Shown here: positions 45,442-54,355 of the stretch, in pieces
Layout: each line of letters opens with the position of its first letter
How positions within the stretch are numbered: the stretch's first letter is position 1
From: Gluconacetobacter entanii
Lineage (GTDB): Bacteria > Pseudomonadota > Alphaproteobacteria > Acetobacterales > Acetobacteraceae
Direction: 5' to 3'
Assembly: GCF_003206495.1 (NCBI RefSeq)
Contig: NZ_NKUF01000004.1
Location: 62,001-126,000 of the forward strand
DNA length: 64,000 nt
The notes under the pieces: generated by a model
What the model was told of the DNA's origin: nothing
The model's database searches: none
What the model saw: only the letters and a program-made list of their open reading frames with translations
Program-made: the position numbers and the translations under genes

Positions 45442-46350
45442 TCATTTCATGACGGGTGTCCCGGAATCCATTGCGGGCGTGGCCGCATGACCGGCATTCC
45501 CATGCTCCGCGTCCTTGTGGCGGAAGGGGGATGCGGGGTAGACACCCAGCACATCCACCTGTTCCGCGAAAAAGGACAGTTCATGCAGCGCCGCCGCCAG
45601 GGCGGGGTCATGGGGATGGCCTTCCACGTCAAGCAGGAACTGCGTGGCCGCGAAGGACCCGTCGAGCATGTAGCTCTCCAGCCGTGTCATGTTGATGCCA
45701 TTGGTCGCAAACCCGCCCAGCACCTTGTAAAGCGCACCCGGATGGTTGCTGACACGGAACAGCACGGTCGTCATGCAGTCATCCATGCGCGCGGGCAGGT
45801 CGGGTGGCCTGCGCGCGGCGATGTAGAAACGCGTCGTGTTATGGGCCGCGTCCTCCACATTACGGCGCAGGATGACAAGCCGGTTCAGGTCGGCGGCAAG
45901 TGACGACGCCACGGCGAGGTCTTCCTTGCGGCCCCATTCGCGGACCAGTTCGGCGGCCCCCGCCGTATCGAACTCCACCACCGGCTTGAGGCCGGTTTCC
46001 TTGATCAGGCCCCGGATCTGCGCCATGGCGACGGGATGGGTGTGCACACGTCGCGCATCGTGCAGGGTCGCGCCGGGAATGCCCATCAGGCAATGTTCGA
46101 TGCGCAGGAAATGCTCGCCAACGATGAACAGGTCGGACTGCGGCAGCAGGGCATGGATGTCGGGCACCCGTCCCGCAAGGCTGTTTTCACAGGCCAGCAT
46201 CGCGGCGTCCGCCCGGCCGTCATGCACGGCGGCGATGGCCCCGGCAAAGGTTTCGCACGGCAGGGTTGTCCAGCCCGGACGCGCCTGTCGGCAGGCCAGG
46301 TCGGAATAGGCCCCGAACGTGCCCTGGAAGGCGATGATTCCCGCTGTCAT
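45442..46350 (-). CDS. pheA: Prephenate dehydratase
   Basis: Converts prephenate to phenylpyruvate in phenylalanine synthesis. The 302 residues begin IIAFQGTFGAYSD and carry ENSLAGRVPDIHALL and the NTTRFYIA motif (catalytic Thr). A C-terminal ACT domain (about 195-270) has NHPGALYKVLGGFA and the LESYMLDGSF block that binds phenylalanine for feedback. There is no chorismate mutase domain, so it is the monofunctional form. It overlaps kdsB by four bases. Confidence 0.95.
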   Translation of the reverse strand: MTAGIIAFQGTFGAYSDLACRQARPGWTTLPCETFAGAIAAVHDGRADAAMLACENSLAGRVPDIHALLPQSDLFIVGEHFLRIEHCLMGIPGATLHDARRVHTHPVAMAQIRGLIKETGLKPVVEFDTAGAAELVREWGRKEDLAVASSLAADLNRLVILRRNVEDAAHNTTRFYIAARRPPDLPARMDDCMTTVLFRVSNHPGALYKVLGGFATNGINMTRLESYMLDGSFAATQFLLDVEGHPHDPALAAALHELSFFAEQVDVLGVYPASPFRHKDAEHGNAGHAATPAMDSGTPVMK

Positions 46351-47099
46351 GTCCGTGCCTGCGTTGCGTGTGTCGTGGCCGCAGCGCGCGCGCGTTCCAG
46401 GTCGGCGGGCGTGTCCACCCCGAACGGTGCCCGTGCGATGCGTGCGCAGCCTATGTGCATCCCGGCCTCCAGCGCGCGCAACTGCTCCAGGCGTTCACGT
46501 CGCTCCAGCGGGGATTCCGGATTGCCGACGAACTGGCGCAGTGCCGCGCGGCGATAGGCGTAGATGCCGACATGGTGCCATAGCGGCCCCTGCCCCCACG
46601 GGATGGCCGCGCGGGAAAAATACAGCGCGCGTGCGGTATCTGCACCTTCGTGAAAGGCGCAGGCCACCTTCACCACGGAGTCCGTCGCTGCTTCGGCGGC
46701 GTCCTGCACCGGGGCCACAAGGGTTGCGATATCGGTCCGCGCATCACGCAGCGGCAGCAGGACCGTGCGCAGGATGTCGGGCATGACGCCCGGCAGGTCG
46801 CCTTGCAGGTTGACGATCGTGTCGTGTTTTCCCGCCGGGTCGATGCGTTCGAGCGCCTGCCACACGCGGTCGGATCCGGATGGCAGGTCGGGATCGGTCA
46901 TGACGGGGTGGCCGCCGGCCTGCTCCACGGCGTGCGCCACGGCGGCGTCACACACGGCAACGACCACGGGGCCGATGTCGGCCCGCATGGCACGTTCAAG
47001 GACGTGGGCGATCATCGGGCGTCCGGCAATATCCGCCAGTGGTTTTCCGGGCAGGCGTGACGACGCCATGCGGGCCGGTATTATGACAATCGGGTTCAT
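46347..47099 (-). CDS. kdsB: 3-deoxy-manno-octulosonate cytidylyltransferase (CMP-Kdo synthetase)
   Basis: Activates Kdo with CTP for the lipopolysaccharide inner core. The 250 residues contain the nucleotide-binding PARMASSRLPGKPL, the DPDLPSGSDRV and NLQGDLPGV blocks (the latter usually NVQGDEP, here Leu at the Glu position) and HVGIYAYRR. The N-terminus MNPIVIIPARM is typical. It is followed by pheA with a four-base overlap and is divergent from the cytochrome c gene, an arrangement known in Alphaproteobacteria. Confidence 0.94.
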   Translation of the reverse strand: MNPIVIIPARMASSRLPGKPLADIAGRPMIAHVLERAMRADIGPVVVAVCDAAVAHAVEQAGGHPVMTDPDLPSGSDRVWQALERIDPAGKHDTIVNLQGDLPGVMPDILRTVLLPLRDARTDIATLVAPVQDAAEAATDSVVKVACAFHEGADTARALYFSRAAIPWGQGPLWHHVGIYAYRRAALRQFVGNPESPLERRERLEQLRALEAGMHIGCARIARAPFGVDTPADLERARAAATTHATQART

Positions 47100-47149
47100 G
47101 AAATCTGGTTTTGGCCCATCGGTTCATCAAGGCGACACGAAGCATGCGG

Positions 47150-47172
47150 GCTTGTGACTGCTTCACACAAGC
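47150..47172. promoter_or_regulatory. Inverted repeat between divergent kdsB and cytochrome c genes
   Basis: GCTTGTG at 47150-47156 and CACAAGC at 47166-47172 form a perfect 7-bp inverted repeat around nine bases, in the only intergenic space for both promoters. It could be a regulator site or part of a leader hairpin. No known motif is recognised. Confidence 0.35.
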
Positions 47173-47234
47173 TGCGCGGCAGTCTAGGTAATGAAGCAAA
47201 CTCATGCAACCGCGCACGAAAGGCGTCCTTATCC

Positions 47235-47744
47235 ATGAACAGCATGCGGCTTAACCAGATGGGAGCAGCGTTCCTGATTGCAGCGGTGGCGCTGGGCGGA
47301 AGCTGGGGAATGGGCAGTCTTCTCGTGCCCCACCGCGCCGCGGCGCAGAGTGCCGTCCCCATGCCGCAATCCACGCCCGACGATGGGCAGGACCCGCCGA
47401 TCGAGACGCTGCTGGCGCATGCGGATGCCGCCAAGGGGCATGAAATCGCCGATCACCAGTGCGGGATGTGCCACAGCTTCGCGCCCCATGGCCCGTCCGT
47501 CATCGGGCCCGACCTGTTTGGCGTCATGGGCACGCATATCGGCGATATTCCCGATTATGAATTTTCCGATGCCCTGAGCGCGCACAAGAAGGATGTGTGG
47601 ACCCCTGCCCTGCTGTCGGAATGGATCAAGAAGCCCGACGCCTTCGCCCCGGGTACGAAGATGGCCTTCCCCGGCATTGCCTCGGCGACGGACCGGGCCA
47701 ACCTGGTCGCCTTCATCCAGACCCTTGTCGAAGAGAAGAACTGA
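47235..47744 (+). CDS. Membrane-anchored or periplasmic cytochrome c
   Basis: A 169-residue class I cytochrome c. A hydrophobic segment at about 8-30 (AAFLIAAVALGGSWGMG) is a signal or membrane anchor. Heme attaches at Cys76-Gly-Met-Cys79-His80, and the distal Met ligand is in GTKMAFPG. VIGPDLFGVMG and DAFAPGTK match the cytochrome c2/cycM group. It probably carries electrons in the periplasm. Its TGA overlaps the ATG of the hisN-like gene (TGATG), so the two are translationally coupled. Confidence 0.9.
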   Translation: MNSMRLNQMGAAFLIAAVALGGSWGMGSLLVPHRAAAQSAVPMPQSTPDDGQDPPIETLLAHADAAKGHEIADHQCGMCHSFAPHGPSVIGPDLFGVMGTHIGDIPDYEFSDALSAHKKDVWTPALLSEWIKKPDAFAPGTKMAFPGIASATDRANLVAFIQTLVEEKN

Positions 47745-48538
47745 TGACGGACCCGTTGGCGCACCGGGCGCAGTTCATCGCGGCGGCGCAGGCTGCGGCC
47801 GATGTCGCGGCCTGTATCGTGCGTCCGTTTTTCCGTGCCGGGGTGTCGGCCGATGACAAGGCCGACCAGAGCCCGGTGACGATTGCCGATCGCACGGCCG
47901 AACGTGCCATCCGCGCCGTCATTGGCGAACGCCTGCCCCACCATGGGATCATGGGGGAAGAGTTCGGCACCGAACGGCCCGATGCCGCCTATCGCTGGGT
48001 CATCGACCCGGTTGACGGGACGCGGGCGTTCCTGACGGGCCGTCCGACCTTCGGCACGCTGATCGCGCTGCTGCATGAAGGCGTGCCGGTGCTGGGCATC
48101 ATTGACCAGCCGATTACCGGGGAACGCTGGATCGGCGTGCGGGGGGAACCCACGCGCTATCTCTCGCACTTTGCGGGACAGGCGGGGACGCGCCTGTGTC
48201 CGGCGCTGGATCGTGCCGAACTGTCATGCACCTCGCCCGAAATACTGGAAGGGGCCTATCGTGCGCGCTGGGATGTCCTGTCGCGTGCCGTCAAGCGCGT
48301 CAGTTGGGGGGGCGACTGTTACGCCTATGGCCTGCTGGCGCTGGGACAGGTGGACGTCATCGCCGAATGCACCATGAAACCGTGGGACTGGGCCGCCCTT
48401 GTCCCCGTGGTCGAGGGCGCGGGCGGTTCCATGACCGACTGGGCGGGGCAGCCACTGCGGCTTGATGGGGATGGAACAGTCCTGGCGCTGGGAAATCCCG
48501 CCCTCCTGCCGCAGGCCTGCCGCCTGCTGGCGAAATAG
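47744..48538 (+). CDS. hisN: Inositol-monophosphatase family protein, probable histidinol-phosphatase
   Basis: A 264-residue lithium-sensitive phosphatase fold. Metal-binding motifs are GEEFGTE, DPVDGTRAF and the C-terminal KPWDWAALVP. The N-terminus (QSPVTIADRTAE, then GIMGEEFG) fits the HisN group, which dephosphorylates histidinol phosphate. Other members act on inositol phosphate or PAPS, so the substrate is likely but not certain. Coupled to the cytochrome c gene by a TGATG overlap. Confidence 0.85.
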   Translation: MTDPLAHRAQFIAAAQAAADVAACIVRPFFRAGVSADDKADQSPVTIADRTAERAIRAVIGERLPHHGIMGEEFGTERPDAAYRWVIDPVDGTRAFLTGRPTFGTLIALLHEGVPVLGIIDQPITGERWIGVRGEPTRYLSHFAGQAGTRLCPALDRAELSCTSPEILEGAYRARWDVLSRAVKRVSWGGDCYAYGLLALGQVDVIAECTMKPWDWAALVPVVEGAGGSMTDWAGQPLRLDGDGTVLALGNPALLPQACRLLAK

Positions 48539-48654
48539 TACCTTTTTCCCGGTTTCCCGCCCCCTCTGCCCTGTCCTGACATCATTCCGCCCTAGCCACG
48601 CGCCAAGCAATCGGATAGGGCATCCCTTTGATCGAACAAGCGTGAGTACCCGAC

Positions 48655-49920
48655 ATGACTCATCCCTCCGCCGGCCATCTTTCCCTTTCCAAGGACAAGA
48701 TCCGTATCATTCTGCTCGAAGGCGTGCATGACAGTGCCGTCGCGCTGCTTAAGGAAAACGGGTACGAGAACGTCACCCGTCTCAAGACCGCGCTGGAAGG
48801 CGAGGCCCTGCGCAAGGCGCTGGAGGGGGTGCATATCGTCGGTATCCGTTCGCGCACGCAACTGACGCGCGAAGTGATCGAGGGGGCGGATCGCCTGATC
48901 GCCATTGGCTGCTTCTGCATCGGCACCAACCAGGTGGACCTGGTCGCCGCGCGTGAATGTGGCATTCCCGTCTTCAACGCCCCGTTCAGCAATACCCGCT
49001 CCGTCGCGGAACTGGTGATGGGCGAGATTGTCATGCTGATGCGCCGCATCTTCCCCAAATCGGTGGAATGCCATGAAGGCATCTGGAAGAAGTCGGCCAC
49101 CAATAGCTGGGAAGTGCGCGGCAAGACGCTGGGTATCGTGGGCTATGGTTCCATCGGGTCGCAGCTTTCCGTGCTGGCCGAGGCGTTCGGCATGCGCGTG
49201 TTCTATTACGATGTGATCGACAAGCTGGTGCATGGCAATGCCCATCCCGTCGCCACGCTGGAGGAACTGCTGGGCCTGAGCGATGTCGTCAGCCTGCATG
49301 TGCCCCAGACGCCGGAGACGGCGAACATGATGGGTGAGGCGCAGATCCGCGCGATGAAGAAGGGATCGTTCCTGATCAACAATGCGCGCGGCAATGTGGT
49401 GGACCTCGACGCGCTTGCCGCGGCCCTGAAGGACGGCCATCTGCTTGGCGCTGCGATCGACGTGTTCCCCAAGGAGCCGAAGGCCGCGGGTGAAAGCCTC
49501 GAGACGCCGCTGCGCGGGCTGGATAACGTCATCCTCACCCCGCATATCGGTGGCTCCACCGCAGAGGCGCAGGAGCGCATCGGGCAGGAAGTCGCGCGCA
49601 AGCTGCTGGATTATTCCGATATCGGCTCCACACTGGGGGCGGTCAATTTTCCTACCGTGCAGTTGCCGGAAAACCCGCACGGCACACGTTTCATGCACGT
49701 TCACACCAACGCGCCGGGGGTGATGCTGCAGATCAACGAGATCTTCTCCCGTGAGGACTGCAACGTGACCGCACAGTACCTGCAGACGGCGGGTGAACTC
49801 GGCTACGTCGTGGTCGAGGCCGATACCGGAGGGGACGTGGACAAGGACAACCGTATCCTTGCCAAGCTGCGTGACCTCAAGGGCACGATCCGCGCCCGCC
49901 TGCTGTATCAGCAGCGCTGA
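48655..49920 (+). CDS. serA: D-3-phosphoglycerate dehydrogenase
   Basis: First enzyme of serine synthesis. The 421 residues are like the E. coli type: substrate domain with GIRSRTQLT and IGCFCIGTNQVD, NAD-binding GIVGYGSIGSQ, the catalytic HIGGST segment, and a C-terminal ACT domain (about 345-421, HTNAPGVMLQINEIF) for serine feedback. The gene stands alone on the plus strand after the hisN-like gene and has its own terminator at 49944. Confidence 0.96.
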   Translation: MTHPSAGHLSLSKDKIRIILLEGVHDSAVALLKENGYENVTRLKTALEGEALRKALEGVHIVGIRSRTQLTREVIEGADRLIAIGCFCIGTNQVDLVAARECGIPVFNAPFSNTRSVAELVMGEIVMLMRRIFPKSVECHEGIWKKSATNSWEVRGKTLGIVGYGSIGSQLSVLAEAFGMRVFYYDVIDKLVHGNAHPVATLEELLGLSDVVSLHVPQTPETANMMGEAQIRAMKKGSFLINNARGNVVDLDALAAALKDGHLLGAAIDVFPKEPKAAGESLETPLRGLDNVILTPHIGGSTAEAQERIGQEVARKLLDYSDIGSTLGAVNFPTVQLPENPHGTRFMHVHTNAPGVMLQINEIFSREDCNVTAQYLQTAGELGYVVVEADTGGDVDKDNRILAKLRDLKGTIRARLLYQQR

Positions 49921-49943
49921 GGTCCGCGCACCGGAGACATGGG

Positions 49944-49980
49944 AAAGGGGGACGCGCGGGCGTGCCCCTTTTTCTTTTTA
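49944..49980 (+). terminator. Rho-independent terminator of serA
   Basis: AAAGGGG (49944-49950) pairs with CCCCTTT, and ACGC/GCGT inside lengthens the stem; a T-rich run (TTTTTCTTTTT) follows. It lies 24 bases after the serA stop and just before repeat copy C. Confidence 0.88.
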
Positions 49981-50000
49981 GAAAAAATCCTGAAATTTAA

Positions 50001-50070
50001 AAAAGTTTTTGGTGAAGCTTTTTTCAAAAAGCTTCGAAAGACGTTGCCGTTTTAGAACAAGGGCCCCCTG
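50001..50070. repeat. Dispersed hairpin repeat, copy C (right half decayed)
   Basis: Starts AAAAGTTTTTGGTGAAGC and has the intact left hairpin GAAGCTTTTTTC/AAAAAGCTTC. The right half (ACGTTGCCGTTTTAGAAC and beyond) has lost the paired stem and the GGAAACTTTT end. It lies between convergent serA and paoC, next to the serA terminator. Confidence 0.8.
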
Positions 50071-50074
50071 TTTT

Positions 50075-52363
50075 TCAGACCGTCACTTCGGGCAGATAGG
50101 GTAAAAGGCGATCCGGCGTGATGGGAAAGCGGCGGCCGCGTATGCCCGTGGCGTTAAAGATGGCATTGCCGATCGCTGCTGGCGCACCGCAGATCCCGAC
50201 CTCCCCAAGTCCCTTGATGTGCAGCGGGTTGGAAACCGGTTCATCCTCCGCGATCATCACGACCTCCATCTCCGGCATGTCGGCATGGGTGGCGATGTGG
50301 TAATTCGCAAGGTCATGGGCGATGAACTGTCCCGTGCGTGGATCGGGCATGTTTTCTTCATGCAGGGCGTTCGAGACACCCCATATCATGCCGCCGAGCA
50401 GTTGCGAACGCGCGGTGCGGCTATTGAGGATACGGCCACAGGCAAAAACGCCCAGCATCCTGCGCACCCGTGTCTCCCCCGTTATGGCGTTGACGGCGAC
50501 CTCGGCGAAATGCGCGCCAAAGGACGCCTGTGACCATTTCAGGGAGTCCGGGTCCGCCGTGATTTCGCCATGTGCCTGCGCGCCCTGGGGAAATGTCCGT
50601 TCCATGAAGGCGACAAGGGATTCATGCCGCCCCCCGGCATGGAGGCTGCCCGCATCAAGGTGGGCGGACTCCATCGCCTGGCCGTGCAGGGGGGAGTGTT
50701 CATCACGGAGGCCGGCTTCCAGCAACCGCGTGCGCAGGTTTTCGCAGGCGCGCAGCACGGCCGATCCCGCGCTTTCGGCCCCGAACGATCCCCCGGACCC
50801 CGGGGCGGGTGGATAGGCCGTATCCCCCATCTGCACATGAACCTGCGCGGGGGGCAGTCCCATGACACCTGCGGCGATCTGCGTCAGGATGGTCTGCGTC
50901 CCCGTCCCGGGATCGGTCATCGCCAGTTGCACAGTCAGGTTCGCCACTGCATCCAGATGCGCCAGCGCCTGGCACGGCTTGAGCAGGTTGTAGCGCATCG
51001 CACACGCCATCCCCATCCCGATCAGCCACTCGCCCTCCCTCACCTGTCCCGGTTGCGGGTTGCGTGCGCCCCATTCAAAGCGCCGGGCGCCTTCTTCCAA
51101 GCACTGGCGCAGGTGACGGCTGCTGAAGGGTTTATGGGCGGTCAGGTCCGTGGGCGTGTCATTGAGCAGGCGCAGTTCGACAGGATCGATCCCCAGTTCG
51201 TGCGCCAGTTCATCCATGGCGCATTCCAGCCCGATCATCCCAACCGCGTCCCCGGGGGAACGCATGGAATCCGAACGCGGCAGGTCAAGGTGGTTGAGGT
51301 GCGCGGTCGTGCGGATGGCGTCCGCGCGATACAGGCCGCGCGTGATCGTGGTCGTATCCTCCACGAAATTGTCAAATGAGGCACAGTGCGATAGCGCATC
51401 ATGGCTGATGGCGCACAGGCGTCCCGTGCGGTCCGCACCGATGCGCAATGCCTGTCGGGTGGCGGTGCGATGGGTGGTGGCGGAAAACATCTGCGTGCGC
51501 GTCATGCCCACCTTGACGGGTTTGCCGAGTGCGCGCGCGGCGAGTGCGGCCAGGATCGCATCCGCGAAATAGGGCAGCTTCCCCCCAAACCCACCGCCGA
51601 CATACGGGCTGATGACCTGCACGCGATGGGGCGAGATTTGCAGGGTCGCGGCAATGCCCATCTGGATCGACACCAGATTCTGTGCCGAGGTATGCAGCAC
51701 CAGCCGGTCCCCCTGCCATAGCGCCGTCGTGGCGTGGGGTTCCATCTTGGCGTGGTTCTGGTGCGGGGTTTCATAGACCGCCTCCACCCGGATGGCGGAC
51801 CGGGCAAGGGCGGCATCGAAATCGCCATGGTCCGTATGGGCGGGTTTGAACCCGTTGAGGAATTCCGGCTCCGTCGCCGTGGCGGGGTCAAGCAGGACGG
51901 CATGTGATGCCGCTTCATACTGCACATTGACCGCCATGGCGGCGGCACGCGCCCGTTCAAGGCTGTCCGCCACGACAAGCGCGACCGGTTCGCCATAATA
52001 ATGGACATCAGGCCCCCGCAGCACGGGTTGCGCGCGGGCAAAGCGATCCCGGGCGACCAGCGGACCCCATGGGGCCTGTGGCGGCGCATTGTCACAGGTC
52101 AGGACAAGGCGGACCCCCGGCATGTTCCGTGCCGTCGCGCTGTCGATGGACGTGATGCGCCCGCGGGCAATCGTTGACAGCACCATGACCCCCACCAGTG
52201 GATCAGCCTGCGCGCCAAGGCTTGCTGCATCCATTTCATAGGCATAGCGCGCCTGTCCCGTGACCTTCAGTACGCTTTCGACGCGCTGCATGCCCGCCCC
52301 GATCATCGGGATGGTGGGAGCGTCCTGTTCGGAAGGAAGTGTGGGAAGGTCAGTCACTGTCAT
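50075..52363 (-). CDS. paoC: Aldehyde oxidase/xanthine dehydrogenase family molybdenum subunit (PaoC-like)
   Basis: The 762-residue catalytic subunit of a three-part molybdo-flavoenzyme of the xanthine oxidase family. It has the long paired domains with GGGFGGKLPYFAD for the Mo cofactor, and the catalytic base Glu721 in KGLGEVGICGAPAAIG. E. coli PaoC is the closest layout; it oxidises aromatic aldehydes in the periplasm using the cytosine-dinucleotide cofactor. It overlaps paoB by 14 bases, and the order paoA-paoB-paoC matches yagTSR. Substrate is inferred; related enzymes oxidise aldehydes or N-heterocycles. Confidence 0.9.
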   Translation of the reverse strand: MTVTDLPTLPSEQDAPTIPMIGAGMQRVESVLKVTGQARYAYEMDAASLGAQADPLVGVMVLSTIARGRITSIDSATARNMPGVRLVLTCDNAPPQAPWGPLVARDRFARAQPVLRGPDVHYYGEPVALVVADSLERARAAAMAVNVQYEAASHAVLLDPATATEPEFLNGFKPAHTDHGDFDAALARSAIRVEAVYETPHQNHAKMEPHATTALWQGDRLVLHTSAQNLVSIQMGIAATLQISPHRVQVISPYVGGGFGGKLPYFADAILAALAARALGKPVKVGMTRTQMFSATTHRTATRQALRIGADRTGRLCAISHDALSHCASFDNFVEDTTTITRGLYRADAIRTTAHLNHLDLPRSDSMRSPGDAVGMIGLECAMDELAHELGIDPVELRLLNDTPTDLTAHKPFSSRHLRQCLEEGARRFEWGARNPQPGQVREGEWLIGMGMACAMRYNLLKPCQALAHLDAVANLTVQLAMTDPGTGTQTILTQIAAGVMGLPPAQVHVQMGDTAYPPAPGSGGSFGAESAGSAVLRACENLRTRLLEAGLRDEHSPLHGQAMESAHLDAGSLHAGGRHESLVAFMERTFPQGAQAHGEITADPDSLKWSQASFGAHFAEVAVNAITGETRVRRMLGVFACGRILNSRTARSQLLGGMIWGVSNALHEENMPDPRTGQFIAHDLANYHIATHADMPEMEVVMIAEDEPVSNPLHIKGLGEVGICGAPAAIGNAIFNATGIRGRRFPITPDRLLPYLPEVTV

Positions 52364-53342
52364 CCTCCCGCGACAGGGTGGCGAGGACCTGCATCAATGT
52401 CCGGCGAGCAAGCGGGATCTTGAAATCATTATCCCCATGGCCCTGCGCGCCCGCCAATGCGATGTCCGCCGCATGCGACAGGGCATCACGGGATATTTTC
52501 TGGCCCGTTAGCGCCTGTTCCGCCTCCTCCACACGCCACGGTCGCGGGGCGATGCCGCCAAAGGCGAAGCGGACATGCGTGAACTGCCCCTGCCGTGCCT
52601 GCACAATGGCCGCGACCGATACCAGCGCAAAGGCATAGGACGCGCGATCACGCACCTTGCGATATGTAGATCGCCCCACTGGCGCGGGAGGAAGCACGAC
52701 GGCGACGATCATCTCATCACCTTGCAGCGCCGTTTCCACCTGCGGCGTGTCGCCGGGCAGGCGATGGAAGTCGGCCATCGGGATTTCGCGTTCCTGGCCG
52801 CTTGCCTGTCGGGTACGTATCCGTGCATCCAGCAGACGCAGCGCCACGGCCATGTCCGACGGGTTGACCGCGATGCAATGGTCGCTGCCACCAATGACGG
52901 CGTTCATCCGGTTACCGCCGCCCATCGCGTCGCATCCCGAACCGGGCTGTCGTTTGTTGCACGATGCCGCGATGTCGTAAAAGGCCAGGCACCGTGTCCG
53001 CTGCATCAGGTTGCCACCCGTCGTCGCCATGTTGCGGATCTGGCCCGAGGCCCCCGCCACGATGGCATGGGACAGTACGGGGTAATGGCGCAGGATATGG
53101 GGATGGGCCGCCGTGTCGGAATTCGTGACCAGCGCGCCGATATGCGTATTGCCCGCCGGATCGGTCGTGATGTCGTGCAGGCCGGAAATCCGGTTGATAT
53201 CGACCAGGCGATCGGGATGCATGACCTGCAGTTTCATCAGGTCAAGAAGGTTGGTGCCCCCCGCCAGAAGGGTTGCCCCCTGCCCCTTTTCCCGCGTTGC
53301 CGCATTGGTCGTGGCGGGGCGCGTATAGGAAAACGGCCTCAT
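52350..53342 (-). CDS. paoB: FAD-binding subunit with extra [4Fe-4S] cluster (PaoB-like)
   Basis: A 330-residue flavin subunit of the xanthine oxidase family. AGGTNLLDLMK binds FAD, and the C-terminal CO-dehydrogenase flavoprotein domain follows. A mid-protein insert holds four cysteines (TRC, SCNKRQPGSGC and SDHC), the arrangement that carries an extra [4Fe-4S] cluster in E. coli PaoB and separates this branch from ordinary xanthine dehydrogenases. It overlaps paoA by four bases and paoC by 14. Confidence 0.9.
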   Translation of the reverse strand: MRPFSYTRPATTNAATREKGQGATLLAGGTNLLDLMKLQVMHPDRLVDINRISGLHDITTDPAGNTHIGALVTNSDTAAHPHILRHYPVLSHAIVAGASGQIRNMATTGGNLMQRTRCLAFYDIAASCNKRQPGSGCDAMGGGNRMNAVIGGSDHCIAVNPSDMAVALRLLDARIRTRQASGQEREIPMADFHRLPGDTPQVETALQGDEMIVAVVLPPAPVGRSTYRKVRDRASYAFALVSVAAIVQARQGQFTHVRFAFGGIAPRPWRVEEAEQALTGQKISRDALSHAADIALAGAQGHGDNDFKIPLARRTLMQVLATLSREDDSD

Positions 53343-54025
53343 GCCGAATGTCGCGCAACGTCAAGGATGGCGTCCCTGATGTTTGGATAGGCGCTGCAGC
53401 GGCACAGATTGCCCGCCATGCGTTCGCGCAGGTCGGCGATATCCAGATGGGGATGGTGTTCGGTGCGTTCCATCGTGACCATGCTGGGCCAGCCTGCCTT
53501 CCATTCCTGCAACATGCCGATGGCCGAACAGATCTGCCCGGGGGTGCAGTATCCGCACTGGAAGCCGTCATGGTCGATGAAGGCCCGCTGCATGGGGTGA
53601 AGCTGCCCCTCCCGCGACAGGCCCTCGATAGTGGTGATGTCCGCGCCGTCATGCGATGCGGCAAGCGACAGGCACGACAGTACCCGCCTGCCGTCGAGCA
53701 GGATGGTGCAGGCCCCGCACTGCCCATGGTCGCAGCCTTTTTTGGTACCTGTCAGGTGCAGATGTTCGCGCAGCAGGTCGAGCAGTGTCGTGCGGGTATC
53801 GAGTTCAAGCTGGTGGGGCGTGCCATTGACCGTCAGTTGCACCTCGATCCCATGCTGGCTGGGTTCTGTCCCGACGGCACGCAGATGTCCGCGCGGGCGC
53901 TGACCTGCAACCGCTGCCCCGGCCGGGGAAACGTTCAGCATGCCCGTCACGGCGACGCCTGCCTGCAATACATGGCGGCGTGAAAGCGGGGCGTGGACAG
54001 GTCCGGTGCATTTACGGGGCATCAT
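53339..54025 (-). CDS. paoA: [2Fe-2S] subunit with Tat signal (PaoA-like)
   Basis: A 228-residue small subunit with two [2Fe-2S] clusters: GCDHGQCGACT with a later C for the ferredoxin-type cluster, and CGYCTPGQ plus NLCRCSAYP for the second. The N-terminus LSRRHVLQAGVAV is a twin-arginine signal, so the assembled complex is probably exported folded to the periplasm by Tat, as known for E. coli PaoABC. It is the first gene of the paoABC operon. A PaoD-type maturation factor was not found next to it. Confidence 0.9.
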   Translation of the reverse strand: MMPRKCTGPVHAPLSRRHVLQAGVAVTGMLNVSPAGAAVAGQRPRGHLRAVGTEPSQHGIEVQLTVNGTPHQLELDTRTTLLDLLREHLHLTGTKKGCDHGQCGACTILLDGRRVLSCLSLAASHDGADITTIEGLSREGQLHPMQRAFIDHDGFQCGYCTPGQICSAIGMLQEWKAGWPSMVTMERTEHHPHLDIADLRERMAGNLCRCSAYPNIRDAILDVARHSA

Positions 54026-54355
54026 GACGTCTGGTCGCGGCCTTTCATCGGGGGCGTGAATGCCGGGAGGCTATGGTTTCTAAGGCAGGGGTCTCCCGAA
54101 GGTTGCCATATTTATGGGATGATGGGGTGGCTTTTCCCGGCGCAGGACACACGATCCGGTGAGTGACGGAGGCGGGATGGCCCCGTATCAGGGAAGACGG
54201 ACACGGTGCGCAGATCGCATGCGTGCCCCTTGAGGCGCGCTGTTGTATGGGGGACGGGACAACGACAAAAGGGGGCCGCAATCCGTCGGCCCCCTTATCA
54301 TGGTCATCTAATAAGGGGACGTGCGATAAAATTTACCGCATGTCCCCTGCCCTGT
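54026..54355. other. Intergenic region between paoA and the M1 peptidase
   Basis: About 330 bases upstream of the paoA start and downstream of the peptidase stop, both on the minus strand. It must carry the paoABC promoter. Apart from the hairpin at 54269-54296, I see no gene or clear motif. Confidence 0.5.
54269..54296 (-). terminator. Terminator downstream of the M1 peptidase
   Basis: AAGGGGGCCG at 54269-54278 pairs perfectly with CGGCCCCCTT at 54287-54296. Read on the minus strand, the stem is followed by TTTTG, a short U-tract, about 60 bases past the peptidase stop. An alternative stem with CCCCTTAT/ATAAGGGG lies beside it and could compete. Confidence 0.75.
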
